Source: Andreesenia sp964489735
GTDB taxonomy: Bacteria > Bacillota > Clostridia > Tissierellales > Gottschalkiaceae
Assembly: GCA_964489735.1 (NCBI GenBank)
Contig: CAZBAL010000007.1
Coordinates: forward strand, 1-64,000
Length of the DNA: 64,000 nt
Direction of reading: 5' to 3'
Position numbers and translations under genes: made by a program. A model generated the notes under the pieces. The model ran no database searches and was not told the origin of the DNA. It saw only the letters and a list, made by a program, of their open reading frames with translations. Below, one piece after another: positions 17,908 to 25,481 of this stretch. How positions within the stretch are numbered: position 1 is the stretch's first letter; each line of letters opens with the position of its first letter.

Positions 17908-18228
17908 ATGGATATGAATGAGATAAATAAGCTGGATGTGGATACAGTTAGCAACGAGGAAATGTTAAAGCATTTTAATATAATAGAAAAAAACATACCT
18001 ATTATGAAGAAAAACCTTTCGGATAAGCTCAGGGAAACAGAAGGGAATATATCATCTATTCAAATAGAGGAAGTGCTTGTAAAGTCACTTGATGAGGCAG
18101 GACTTGCTCCTACAGGGAGAAGAATACTTGAGGGGTTCTTTGAAATTTGGATGGGTGTTTTCATGATGATTGGAAATGATAAGGAATCACTGATAGTTGC
18201 ACTTAGAATGATAGGGAAAGAGATATAG
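17908..18228 (+). CDS. Small hypothetical protein upstream of a TtcA-like gene
   Basis: I do not recognise this 106-residue protein. It is acidic and helical with no membrane segment or cysteine. The middle (SSIQIEEVLVKSLDEAGLAPTGRRILEGFFEIWMGVFMMIGNDKES) looks like two amphipathic helices joined by a turn. The start is ATG 17908 behind GAGGAGATG. Its stop is immediately followed by the ATG of the TtcA-like gene with no spacer, so the two are translationally coupled. That suggests a link to tRNA thiolation or to the control of that enzyme, but this is inference from position only. Confidence 0.75.
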   Translation: MDMNEINKLDVDTVSNEEMLKHFNIIEKNIPIMKKNLSDKLRETEGNISSIQIEEVLVKSLDEAGLAPTGRRILEGFFEIWMGVFMMIGNDKESLIVALRMIGKEI

Positions 18229-19134
18229 ATGGACTCAAAAGATAAGAACAGAAATAATATAGCAGACTCTTGTCCTGCCATATTACCTGATGGAGATAAA
18301 CTCTCAATAAAAGAGATAGAGAAAAGCATAATAAAGAGGTATAGAAAGCAAATCTGGTCAAAATTTGTAAAAGCAGTTAAAGAGTATGAACTGCTATCAC
18401 CAGGAGATAAAGTAGCAGTTGCTATTTCGGGTGGAAAAGACAGTCTGCTTTTAGCAAAACTGTTCCAAGAGCTGAAAAGACATGGTCAGTTTGACTTTGA
18501 ACTCGAGTTTGTAGCACTTGACCCTGGATATCATGAAGATGTAAGAGAACTTCTGATTGAAAATTGTGAACATCTCGAAATTCCTGTAAAAATATATGAT
18601 GCAGGAATATTCGATGTTGCAGACAGAATTGCTGGTGATTATCCATGCTATATGTGTGCAAGGATGAGAAGAGGGGCCCTATATGCAAGAGCTCAGGAAT
18701 TAGGCTGCAATAAGGTTGCACTAGGACATCATTTTAATGATGTAATAGAAACTACTATGTTAAACGTGCTCTACTCTGGAAATTTCAAGACTATGCTTCC
18801 AAAGTTAAAGTCTGATAATTTCGAGAATATGGAACTCATAAGACCTATGTACCTTATAGAGGAAAGAGATATAATAAGATTCATAAAAAACACAGGCCTA
18901 ATGCCTCTAAACTGTGCTTGTATGGTTGCTGCTAAAAAAATAGGAAATAAGAGGTTTGAGATAAAAGATCTCATAGAGGATCTGAAAGACAATTTTAAAA
19001 ATGTAGACAAGTCTATATTCAGAGCTGCTCAGAACGTAAATATGGATGGAATACTCGGTTTTCAAAAGTCGGGAGAAAAATATTCATTTTTGGATTATTA
19101 CGATGGTGAGTTCGACTTTGAAATCGAAAAATAA
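18229..19134 (+). CDS. TtcA-like tRNA 2-thiolation protein (PP-loop ATPase, Fe-S type)
   Basis: Probably activates a tRNA base by adenylation and inserts sulfur. 301 residues. The PP-loop SGGKDS is at residues 67-72. Two cysteines form CYMC (140 and 143), and further cysteines lie in LNCACMVA near residue 231; such a set of cysteines binds a 4Fe-4S cluster in TtcA proteins. LGHHFNDVIETTMLN is the second family motif. Compared with E. coli TtcA the protein has a 30-residue N-terminal extension. It begins directly at the stop of the small upstream gene. The exact position modified (C32 in TtcA) cannot be confirmed. Confidence 0.85.
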   Translation: MDSKDKNRNNIADSCPAILPDGDKLSIKEIEKSIIKRYRKQIWSKFVKAVKEYELLSPGDKVAVAISGGKDSLLLAKLFQELKRHGQFDFELEFVALDPGYHEDVRELLIENCEHLEIPVKIYDAGIFDVADRIAGDYPCYMCARMRRGALYARAQELGCNKVALGHHFNDVIETTMLNVLYSGNFKTMLPKLKSDNFENMELIRPMYLIEERDIIRFIKNTGLMPLNCACMVAAKKIGNKRFEIKDLIEDLKDNFKNVDKSIFRAAQNVNMDGILGFQKSGEKYSFLDYYDGEFDFEIEK

Positions 19135-19145
19135 AAAGAAATAGA

Positions 19146-19174
19146 AAAACCCGGCTGAATATTTCCGGGTTTTT
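19146..19174. terminator. Bidirectional terminator
   Basis: AAAACCCGG and CCGGGTTTT arms at 19146-19154 and 19165-19173, loop CTGAATATTT, with T-runs on both strands. It serves the convergent TtcA-like and pseudouridine synthase genes. Confidence 0.85.
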
Positions 19175-19175
19175 A

Positions 19176-19886
19176 TTATTCTAAAAGAGCTGTTAATTTA
19201 TCATAGAAAATGGACCATGGATAGCAGTTTTCAGGTAGAGAATACAGCGTAATCTGCTTTCTGCTTATCGGATGCGTGAAACTCAGTTTATATGACCAAA
19301 GGGCTATATTGATCCAACCTTCATTTTCTTCTAATTCTTTAGCGTTTTCACTTATGGAGTACTTTGTATCTCCCCATATAGGTATTCCATGGTATGAAGT
19401 CTGAACCCTGATTTGATGATGTCTGCCAGTTTTTAATCTGATGTTTATTAGCGAAAGATCTTCATCGGAGCCCAGAAGTTTCAGTGAAAGCTCTGCATCT
19501 TTAGCTTTCTGATACTCTTTTTGATTCTTTTCAATCACTTCAGAAAAGTTTTTATCCTTTCTTTTGAGAAGCCTGTCCTTATATACTTCGATTTGATTAT
19601 CAGGCTTTCCAAAGACAACTGCAATATAGTCTTTCCTTACATTTCTGCGCTGAATATCTCTAGATAGTTTTTTTACAGCTTCATCTGTTTTTCCCAAAAT
19701 TACAAGTCCACCTACCGGTTGGTCCAGTCGATTTAATAATTTGAGATCATTCTTTTTTTCAATATTTTCATTTGCCCATGTCAATAAATCAATATTTTCA
19801 GAATTATCTTTTTGGGAGGGCATTCCTTGCGGTTTTTCCAATACTACTATATTTCTATCTTCAAAAATTACTTTAGGAATCTTCAA
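19176..19886 (-). CDS. RluA-family RNA pseudouridine synthase
   Basis: Isomerises uridine to pseudouridine in rRNA or tRNA. 236 residues. The catalytic motif LLNRLDQPVGGLVILGKT holds the nucleophile Asp55; LKTGRHHQIRVQTSYHGIPIWGDTKY is the second conserved block of the RluA family. No S4 RNA-binding domain is present, so it is of the short form. The start appears to be TTG 19886, with AAAGGATG upstream. The target site in RNA cannot be assigned. It ends next to a terminator shared with the TtcA-like gene. Confidence 0.88.
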   Translation of the reverse strand: MKIPKVIFEDRNIVVLEKPQGMPSQKDNSENIDLLTWANENIEKKNDLKLLNRLDQPVGGLVILGKTDEAVKKLSRDIQRRNVRKDYIAVVFGKPDNQIEVYKDRLLKRKDKNFSEVIEKNQKEYQKAKDAELSLKLLGSDEDLSLINIRLKTGRHHQIRVQTSYHGIPIWGDTKYSISENAKELEENEGWINIALWSYKLSFTHPISRKQITLYSLPENCYPWSIFYDKLTALLE

Positions 19887-19939
19887 ATAAATGCATCCTT
19901 TCGCATTACATATTCATTTTCTGCCTAATTCTCATTCTA

Positions 19940-20053
19940 TATCCCAAGACTTTCATGTGTCAAGATAGAAGCTATTAGGTTATGCAATCCTTATAATGCA
20001 TTGTATCCCAAGACTTTCATATGTCAATACAAAGGCAATATGGAATAAAGGAA
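19940..20053. repeat. Two-unit tandem duplication, 64-base period
   Basis: TATCCCAAGACTTTCAT occurs at 19940 and at 20004. Similarity continues as TGTCAA and then decays (AGATAGAAGC against TACAAAGGC). The first unit is 64 bases; the second fades into unique sequence. A similar 64-base-period duplication of different sequence lies at 49933. It is non-coding. Confidence 0.7.
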
Positions 20054-20103
20054 CCAAGTTTTATTAGTGATTGAAATTATTTTAATATTTTTTATAAAAA
20101 GAG

Positions 20104-20136
20104 TTGACAGAGTTAATGAAATAGATTATCATTATA
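20104..20136 (+). promoter_or_regulatory. Promoter with overlapping Fur-box-like sequence (small-RNA locus A)
   Basis: TTGACA (20104-20109), 17 bases, TATCAT (20127-20132). The 19-mer at 20118-20136 matches 15 of 19 positions of the Fur consensus GATAATGATTATCATTATC and covers the -10. Nearly the same arrangement occurs at the second RNA locus (23359-23331, minus strand) and, with an 18-base spacer, before feoA. Confidence 0.65.
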
Positions 20137-20138
20137 TA

Positions 20139-20310
20139 TACAAAGAAGATATTTTTCAACCAATAATACTTTAACAATAATCGGATTGCAGTAAAAGTCA
20201 TTAACCTCAAAATAATAAATTAAATAAAAAACCTCAAAAATAGCCTTTTAGTAATCAGAATAAATGTTAAAGCTCAAATGTAAATCTAGTCCTCGCAAGA
20301 GGACTTTTTT
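20139..20310 (+). ncRNA. Candidate Fur-controlled small regulatory RNA A
   Basis: About 170 bases between a strong promoter and an intrinsic terminator, with no ORF that has a ribosome site. The core AAAAGTCATTAACCTC (20193-20208) is shared, apart from one base, with the second locus at 23118-23325. It also has a second unpaired-looking AACCTCAAAA motif and A/U-rich linkers. CCTC motifs in single-stranded context can pair with Shine-Dalgarno sequences, as known for iron-sparing RNAs such as FsrA in Bacillus. The start point is inferred from the -10. It could instead be the leader of the ABC ATPase gene at 20422, ended by an attenuator. Seen: promoter, terminator, shared motif. Inferred: function. 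Confidence 0.55.
20288..20310 (+). terminator. Terminator of small-RNA locus A
   Basis: AGTCCTC, GCAA tetraloop, GAGGACT, then a T-run. A perfect seven-pair stem. It stands 112 bases before the ABC ATPase start, so it would terminate transcripts from the 20104 promoter before that gene. Confidence 0.85.
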
Positions 20311-20421
20311 ACTTTTTATGGGCAGTTTTATGATTGATCTAATCTATAAAATATATGGTTTTAGATATGGAATTTTCAGGGTATATATCTTATATAATGT
20401 AAATTCAGAGGTGTTTTATTT

Positions 20422-21204
20422 ATGGATATAATAAAATATGAAAATGTAAAATTTGTTCGGGATGGAAGAGTTATTCTGGACAATATAAATTGGACGGTTA
20501 AGAAAGGTGAAAACTGGGCTATTTTGGGACTAAATGGTGCTGGAAAGTCAACAATAATCAATATGCTGACGGCATATGACAGTCCTACATCTGGAAGTGT
20601 TTCTGTTTTTGGGAAAAAATTTGGTGCTTATGACTGGTCGAAGGTAAAAGGAAAGATCGGTTTTGTCAGCAATAGTCTGAATAGATTTATCGGGACGCTG
20701 AATTCACAGCGAGTTAAAAATATTGTCTTGAGTGGAAAGTACAGCAGTATAGGGCTATATAAAGAAACTGACGAAGAAGATGATAGAAAGGCAGATGAAC
20801 TGATAGAAAGTTTTAGACTTAAACATGTTGAAAATAATATGTACAGCAAACTGTCCCAAGGAGAGCAGAGACTTTCGTTACTAGCGAGGGCGTTTATGAA
20901 TATGCCGGAGCTTCTGGTGCTGGATGAACCATGCGCAGGGCTTGATGTAAGAGCCAGGGAGACATTGTTATCGGCACTTGAAAATCAGATTTCAAAATCT
21001 GACTCTACGATTCTATATATAACTCATCAGATAGAAGAGATAACACCTTCTATTACACATGTTGCACTTTTATATGAAGGAAAGATACTGGCTCAAGGTG
21101 AAAAAAAGGAAATATTGACAGAAGAGCTTTTGTCAGATGTTTATGATGTCGAGGTTAGCTTGACTTGGAAAAATGAGAGACCATGGTTGATAGTTACAGG
21201 TTAA
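20422..21204 (+). CDS. Orphan ABC transporter ATP-binding protein (YlmA/ModF-like)
   Basis: A 260-residue stand-alone ATPase. Walker A GLNGAGKST (about 37-45), signature LSQGEQRLSLLARAF, Walker B LLVLDEPCAGLD and switch histidine in ITHQIEEI. The TSGSVSVFGKKFGAYDWSKVKGKIGFVSNSL segment and the order of motifs match the YlmA/ModF group, whose members are usually encoded without permeases. Start ATG 20422, with GAGGTG upstream. No membrane partner is adjacent. It lies downstream of a Fur-box-like promoter and terminator (small-RNA locus A), so it may be linked to iron, but this is inference. It could serve one of the ATPase-less transporters in the window. Confidence 0.85.
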   Translation: MDIIKYENVKFVRDGRVILDNINWTVKKGENWAILGLNGAGKSTIINMLTAYDSPTSGSVSVFGKKFGAYDWSKVKGKIGFVSNSLNRFIGTLNSQRVKNIVLSGKYSSIGLYKETDEEDDRKADELIESFRLKHVENNMYSKLSQGEQRLSLLARAFMNMPELLVLDEPCAGLDVRARETLLSALENQISKSDSTILYITHQIEEITPSITHVALLYEGKILAQGEKKEILTEELLSDVYDVEVSLTWKNERPWLIVTG

Positions 21205-21238
21205 TAGCTGATCAATATTAACTGAAATAATTTATAAA

Positions 21239-21326
21239 AAAACTGTTTCACTTATACTAAACCAAACTCGATTGCTTAATTTGAAAGTCCAAATTTTCGA
21301 GAATAGCTTATAAATGAAACAGTTTT
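21239..21326. terminator. Long composite hairpin between convergent genes
   Basis: Outer arms AAAACTGTTTCA (21239-21250) and TGAAACAGTTTT (21315-21326) are perfect complements. Inside are CTCGA (21267-21271) with TCGAG (21297-21301), and AATTTG with CAAATT. The whole 88 bases fold as a nested structure. It lies between the ABC ATPase and apt and probably terminates both. Confidence 0.7.
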
Positions 21327-21351
21327 CTATATTTAAGTTTATATTTTTATT

Positions 21352-21861
21352 CTAATATTTTATTATAGAAGTCACTTTATATCCTTCAAGCTCTTCTCTA
21401 CCTTTAAGCTCTTCAAGTTCAATCAGGAAAAGGCATCCGGAGACGATTCCTCCTAACTGTTCAATCATCTTAACAGTTGCAACCGCAGTTCCACCAGTAG
21501 CTAACAGATCATCAACAACGAGGACTTTCTGTCCTTTTTCGATTGCATCTCTATGCATTTCTAGTTTATCAGTTCCATACTCCAGTGCATACTCATAGTG
21601 TATAGTTTCTGCTGGTAATTTACCAGGCTTTCTTACTGGTACAAACCCTATACCAAGTTCATATGCAAGAGGGGCACCAAATATGAATCCTCTAGCTTCC
21701 ATACCCACTATTATGTCAATATCATCATCACAAAGAGATGCCATTTTCTTAATTGACTTTCTGAACGCATCTTTATCCTTTAATAATGTTGTAATATCTT
21801 TGAAGTCTATACCGGCTATAGGAAAATCAAGAACAGATCTAACCGAGTCTGCTAAATTCAC
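21352..21861 (-). CDS. apt: Adenine phosphoribosyltransferase
   Basis: Salvages adenine to AMP using PRPP. 169 residues. VLVVDDLLATGGTAVATV is the PRPP-binding motif, and GMEARGFIFGAPLAYELGIGFVPVRKPGKLP is characteristic of Apt. The start is GTG 21861 behind AAGGTGGTGA. It lies 12 bases after azlD on the same strand, so azlC, azlD and apt form one operon. The usual apt partners (relA, recJ) are not next to it. Confidence 0.95.
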   Translation of the reverse strand: MNLADSVRSVLDFPIAGIDFKDITTLLKDKDAFRKSIKKMASLCDDDIDIIVGMEARGFIFGAPLAYELGIGFVPVRKPGKLPAETIHYEYALEYGTDKLEMHRDAIEKGQKVLVVDDLLATGGTAVATVKMIEQLGGIVSGCLFLIELEELKGREELEGYKVTSIIKY

Positions 21862-21873
21862 AAAATCACCACC

Positions 21874-22176
21874 TTACAAAATATATAATAGCGCTATGGC
21901 TGTTCCGACTCCTGAAATAATAGGAAGAGTCATTCCACCACGTTTAAACGATATTATCAGTACAACAGAAAATGCGATGATGGATACCTTTACATTGCCA
22001 GTTGCGTCTATAACTCCTGGTATTGTAAGTGCTCCTATTGCTGTATAAGGAACATAAGAGAGAAAATCATCTATCCATTTAGGTAGAGGTTTGTCTCTTT
22101 TGATATAAAAAGGCAAAAGTCTAAGAGGAATAGTGATAAGTATGCAGCAAAGTATAATTATAATTTCCTTACTCAT
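21874..22176 (-). CDS. azlD: AzlD family branched-chain amino acid export subunit
   Basis: Small membrane protein of 100 residues with three to four hydrophobic segments, partner of AzlC in export of branched-chain amino acids. Family features: TIPLRLLPFYIKRDKPLPKWIDDFLSYVPYTAIGALTIP, then two more helices. ATG 22176 has AGAGGTGAT at good distance; earlier GTG 22185 and ATG 22182 are possible. It overlaps the end of azlC (ATGAGTAA), so translation is coupled. Confidence 0.9.
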   Translation of the reverse strand: MSKEIIIILCCILITIPLRLLPFYIKRDKPLPKWIDDFLSYVPYTAIGALTIPGVIDATGNVKVSIIAFSVVLIISFKRGGMTLPIISGVGTAIALLYIL

Positions 22177-22969
22177 TTTCATCACCTCTTACACTATCAT
22201 CTATTCTATTGTTAATAGTATTATTGTCATAAAGTTCACTGTTAATATCCTCATCACTTCTATTTTTATCACCAGACACATCACCATCTCTGAAAAAGAA
22301 AGCAGCGAATCCTGAACCTAGCAATATTCCCAGTATAACACCCCATCCATTAGGCAGTACCTTAGTATAAGTTACTAAAGCATTTATTGCTCCCGAAAGG
22401 AGGACAGTAAATGTAAGCTTAAAGCTTTTTTTAAGCTGAGGCATTAGCATAGATGCAAACATTGCATACAAGGTAAGATTAAGCCCAGATTTTATATTTT
22501 CAGGAAGTATGTTACCAAAGTAGAACCCAATAATCGATCCCGAAATCCATGATGTAATTGCAACTGCATTCAAACTTACGATGAATTCTCGCTTAGCCTC
22601 TCCATATCTGAAGATTATTACAGAAAAGGTCTCATCAGTTATAGTCATTGCAGTAAACAGCTTCCATTTGCCCAGAGACTGTTTAACAGTGTTCACAAAG
22701 GACGTTGCCATGAGAAACATTCTGCTGTTTAATAAAGCGGTCGTAAAAAGAATTTCTGGAACACCAGCTCCTGCTCCCATAAGGCTGAGAATCATAAATT
22801 GACCAGCACCACTGTATACTAAAGTAGACATCAGAAGCACTTCGAGAATTGACAGTCCCGAATTTCCAGCCATCATACCAAATGCTACTGATAGTGGAAC
22901 ATATCCGACTATCAACGGTATGGCTGCTTTAAAACCATTTCTTCTTTCTGAAATAGATGTTGCATTCAT
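22169..22969 (-). CDS. azlC: AzlC family branched-chain amino acid export permease
   Basis: Main subunit of the AzlCD exporter, 266 residues with about seven hydrophobic segments. The N-terminus (RRNGFKAAIPLIVGYVPLSVAFGMMA) is typical; so are FTTALLNSRMFLMATSF and TDETFSVIIF. The frame stays open to 23092, but ATG 22969 follows AAAGGATTT and starts the family homology; the upstream part would add 41 residues without family character. The C-terminus is an acidic tail (DGDVSGDKNRSDED...) not needed for transport. First gene of azlC-azlD-apt. Confidence 0.9.
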   Translation of the reverse strand: MNATSISERRNGFKAAIPLIVGYVPLSVAFGMMAGNSGLSILEVLLMSTLVYSGAGQFMILSLMGAGAGVPEILFTTALLNSRMFLMATSFVNTVKQSLGKWKLFTAMTITDETFSVIIFRYGEAKREFIVSLNAVAITSWISGSIIGFYFGNILPENIKSGLNLTLYAMFASMLMPQLKKSFKLTFTVLLSGAINALVTYTKVLPNGWGVILGILLGSGFAAFFFRDGDVSGDKNRSDEDINSELYDNNTINNRIDDSVRGDENE

Positions 22970-23117
22970 TTTTCTAAATCCTTTCGATTGCAAGAATATG
23001 TATTTAGACAATAACACATAATAGATTATATCAAAAGAATGATTAATAGTGAACTTATTAATATAGATATGTATCAACAAATATATATACAATTTGTATA
23101 TACATTTATTAAGACGT

Positions 23118-23142
23118 AAAAAAACCCTCTCTGGGAGGGTTT
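23118..23142 (-). terminator. Terminator of small-RNA locus B
   Basis: On the minus strand AAACCCTC and GAGGGTTT (plus coordinates 23135-23142 and 23122-23129) form an eight-pair stem around CCAGA, followed by seven T. No minus-strand gene enters it; the next minus-strand gene upstream (acetate channel) has its own terminator at 23408-23455. Confidence 0.85.
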
Positions 23143-23325
23143 CCTACTTTACTTGCTATACATAGGGGATACACTTTCTACTTTGAGGCTTTTTTAGGGT
23201 TTTTTGAGGCTTAATTAATTAAGAGGTTATGACTTTTATCACAAAATCAAAATGTATTAAGTAGAAAGTAAAATAATAATAGCAGTAAATAAATTTTAAA
23301 TTGAGGTTTAAAATTATCTTTCTAA
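23118..23325 (-). ncRNA. Candidate Fur-controlled small regulatory RNA B
   Basis: About 205 bases between a minus-strand promoter and a minus-strand terminator, with no ORF that has a ribosome site. It shares AAAAGTCATAACCTC (plus coordinates 23237-23223) with locus A, where one extra T is present. It carries further C-rich motifs (AAACCTCAA, AGCCTCAAAAAACCCT, AGCCTCAAAG, ATCCCCT) separated by A/U tracts, a pattern of single-stranded seed regions that could pair with Shine-Dalgarno sequences. The promoter and Fur-like box match those of locus A. The two loci are 3 kb apart on opposite strands, so they look like a duplicated family. Function is inferred. Confidence 0.6.
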
Positions 23326-23330
23326 ATATA

Positions 23331-23359
23331 ATGATAATCGATTTCAAATACGATGTCAA
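23331..23359 (-). promoter_or_regulatory. Promoter with overlapping Fur-box-like sequence (small-RNA locus B)
   Basis: Minus strand: TTGACA (23359-23354), 17 bases, TATCAT (23336-23331), with GAAATCGATTATCATTATA across the -10. It matches 15 of 19 positions of the Fur consensus, and differs from the locus A box by one base. Confidence 0.65.
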
Positions 23360-23407
23360 CTATTTTTATAAAGAAAATAAGAATTATTATCAAGATGGTT
23401 GAAAATC

Positions 23408-23455
23408 AAAAAAAGAACTCGATAAGCTGAAAAAGCTAGATTCAAGTTCCTTTTA
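23408..23455 (-). terminator. Terminator of the acetate channel gene
   Basis: Minus strand: GGAACTTGAATC...GAGTTC with an inner AGCTT/AAGCT pairing, then a seven-T run. Imperfect long stem directly after the stop codon of the minus-strand transporter. Confidence 0.7.
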
Positions 23456-23472
23456 TGAGAAAATAAAACTAT

Positions 23473-24087
23473 TTATTTAAAAATCCCAAATGGTTTACCA
23501 GTTGGTAAGAATGTTTTACCAAAATGTGTATTCAATACTGAAGCACCTGAACCGTAAAATGAAAGAAGTGCTATTATAAGTTCTGATACAGCTGCCAGTT
23601 TATGAGGGAATTCGCCCATTATACCAAAGCTGTCCAGACTCAGTCCAATAAATAGTAAATCAATAAAAAAGAAAATTGCGAATAGGACTTTATTTGTTTC
23701 AAGCGCTCCGATAGTCATGAATATAGTGAATATAAGATACCCTAGAAAAGCAAATCCCATCTGTTTACCATCTGCTGCAGACGAAAGTTCTTCTCCAAAA
23801 ACACCCATTTTGATCATCCAAGATGTTGCCATTCCCATCCAGAAAAATGCATATGCTCCAAAAGCGGTAGTCCCGAAAGTATTATTTCTTTTAGAATCAT
23901 TAATGCATGCGAATAGCTGAGCAAAAGCACCTAAGAAAATAGCCCATGGAATTACAAGTGAAAGTCCATCAGTTATTCCCAGTTTTTGAGATGATGCTAC
24001 TAAAGTGACCATGGCAAGTCCGAAAAGACCAAGTGCTGAAGGGTCTGCATTTACAATTTTGATATTTTGTTGTTCATTATTGCTCAA
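23473..24087 (-). CDS. satP: Acetate/succinate uptake transporter (GPR1/FUN34/SatP family)
   Basis: Integral membrane channel or symporter for acetate, 204 residues with six hydrophobic segments. The N-terminal signature is NADPSALGLFGLAM, the family's NPAPLGL-type motif. FGTTAFGAYAFFWMGMATSW follows in helix 3, with FLSLDSFG-type spacing later. The start is TTG 24087, eight bases after GGAGG. It is a single-gene unit with its own terminator. Symbol by family; the bacterium may use it to take up or release acetate. Confidence 0.88.
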   Translation of the reverse strand: MSNNEQQNIKIVNADPSALGLFGLAMVTLVASSQKLGITDGLSLVIPWAIFLGAFAQLFACINDSKRNNTFGTTAFGAYAFFWMGMATSWMIKMGVFGEELSSAADGKQMGFAFLGYLIFTIFMTIGALETNKVLFAIFFFIDLLFIGLSLDSFGIMGEFPHKLAAVSELIIALLSFYGSGASVLNTHFGKTFLPTGKPFGIFK

Positions 24088-24320
24088 ACGTATATCCTCC
24101 TTTGATTTTAGTCCGACTTTTACATACTAGCACAAAACAATTCTATTTGCTATATATTAATTGTTCCATTTACAACAATAACAGCTACTATTTTCACAAT
24201 CAATATAGATAAAGCTTATAAATAAAGAAACAATGATAGAGAATACCTATGCTTATGCTTTTATATTATCTATATACTATATATTGTAGAATTAAATTAT
24301 ATATATTTAGGAGGAGAGCA

Positions 24321-25481
24321 ATGTTAAGACGTTTTAAAAAACATTTAGTTTTGATTTTAACAGTTGTATTGTCCGCTATTGTTCTAGTAGCTTGTTCAGG
24401 TACTTCTGATAATAAATCAGCTAATGAGAAAAAGGAAAGTGGTGAAAATTTACCGGAAATAAATATGATTTGGGGGAAAAATATGCATACCGGGATACCG
24501 TATTTAGTTATAAACAATCCTGAGTATTTCAAAGAAAAGGGAATTTATATGAATACAGTATCTGAAGGCAGATATGAACTTATTCAAGATGATAAAAAAG
24601 TGTGTATAGTAAACTTTGTAGGACTTCAAAGCGGTACTTCTGATGCCTTGATGTCACAAGGTCATGTAGATGCAGCATTGGGATCAAATATATCTACTAT
24701 TATATCTCAAGATAAAGGACTTAAGGCTAGAATTTTATCTCCTGTACAAACTGGTGGTATGAGTGTAGTTTTCCCACCAAACTCAGAAGTTAAAGGATGG
24801 GATCAGGTAAAGGAAGCAATTGAATCATCAGAAGAACCTTTTAAACTAGGATATCATCCACCAATTGCAGCACCGAAGATATTAATTGAATATGTACTCA
24901 AAGAGCAAGGTCTTAAATTGACAGATGATCCTGCTGATTTGGAAGCGGATGTTTTGATGGTAGATTTAAAGGGAAATGATAACTTCTTAAATGCCATTCC
25001 AGGAGGGCATTGTGATGCTTGGGTTGGAACTTCGCCAACTACAGACCTAGCTCAGGAAGGCGGCACAGGTAAAATAGCATTGGAACTTGAAGAGTATCCA
25101 CCAGCTGGAGAATGGAAAGATGCTCCTTGCTGTGTATTTACTGCAACAGATGATGCAATTAAAAATAAGCGTGAAGAACTAAAAGCTATAATCAGAATGC
25201 TTGATGAAGGTGCTAAGTATTTTACAGAACATAGAGACGAAGCTTCGAAAATATTGGCTGAAGTTATTGGATCAGAAGAAGAAACAGTAAAAAATTCTAA
25301 TGTTAGATATTCAACAGAAGTTAGTGAGCCATGGCTCAACTCTATAGAAGTTTATATAGAAGCCATAGAAAAACTTGGTCAGTTTGATGATCAATATAAA
25401 GGGAAATCCTTTAAGGAAATCTCTGAGGATTCATTTGACTTTTCGCTATTAGAAGAGGTCAAATCAAGTGACAAAAAATAG
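24321..25481 (+). CDS. ABC transporter substrate-binding lipoprotein, taurine/nitrate/NMT1 class
   Basis: Binding protein of a three-gene importer (binding protein, permease, ATPase). 386 residues from ATG 24321, which follows GGAGGAGAG; upstream codons to 24249 are open but lack a ribosome site. Signal and lipobox: LTVVLSAIVLVAC (Cys27). The domain has the class layout: LPEINMIWGKNMHTGIPYLV, NNPEYFKEKGI, SDALMSQGHVDAALG and WVGTSPTTDLA. Unusual are GGHCDAWVG and the pair KDAPCCVF, cysteines not expected in sulfonate or nitrate binders. The substrate is unknown. It lies just upstream of the cobalamin riboswitch operon but is terminated before it. Confidence 0.85.
   Translation: MLRRFKKHLVLILTVVLSAIVLVACSGTSDNKSANEKKESGENLPEINMIWGKNMHTGIPYLVINNPEYFKEKGIYMNTVSEGRYELIQDDKKVCIVNFVGLQSGTSDALMSQGHVDAALGSNISTIISQDKGLKARILSPVQTGGMSVVFPPNSEVKGWDQVKEAIESSEEPFKLGYHPPIAAPKILIEYVLKEQGLKLTDDPADLEADVLMVDLKGNDNFLNAIPGGHCDAWVGTSPTTDLAQEGGTGKIALELEEYPPAGEWKDAPCCVFTATDDAIKNKREELKAIIRMLDEGAKYFTEHRDEASKILAEVIGSEEETVKNSNVRYSTEVSEPWLNSIEVYIEAIEKLGQFDDQYKGKSFKEISEDSFDFSLLEEVKSSDKK

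Noticed and set aside
19940..20053. Minimal CRISPR array (repeat about 26, spacer about 38)
   Set aside because: Only two units, similarity fades into the spacer, and no cas genes are in the window. The same holds for 49933-50050.
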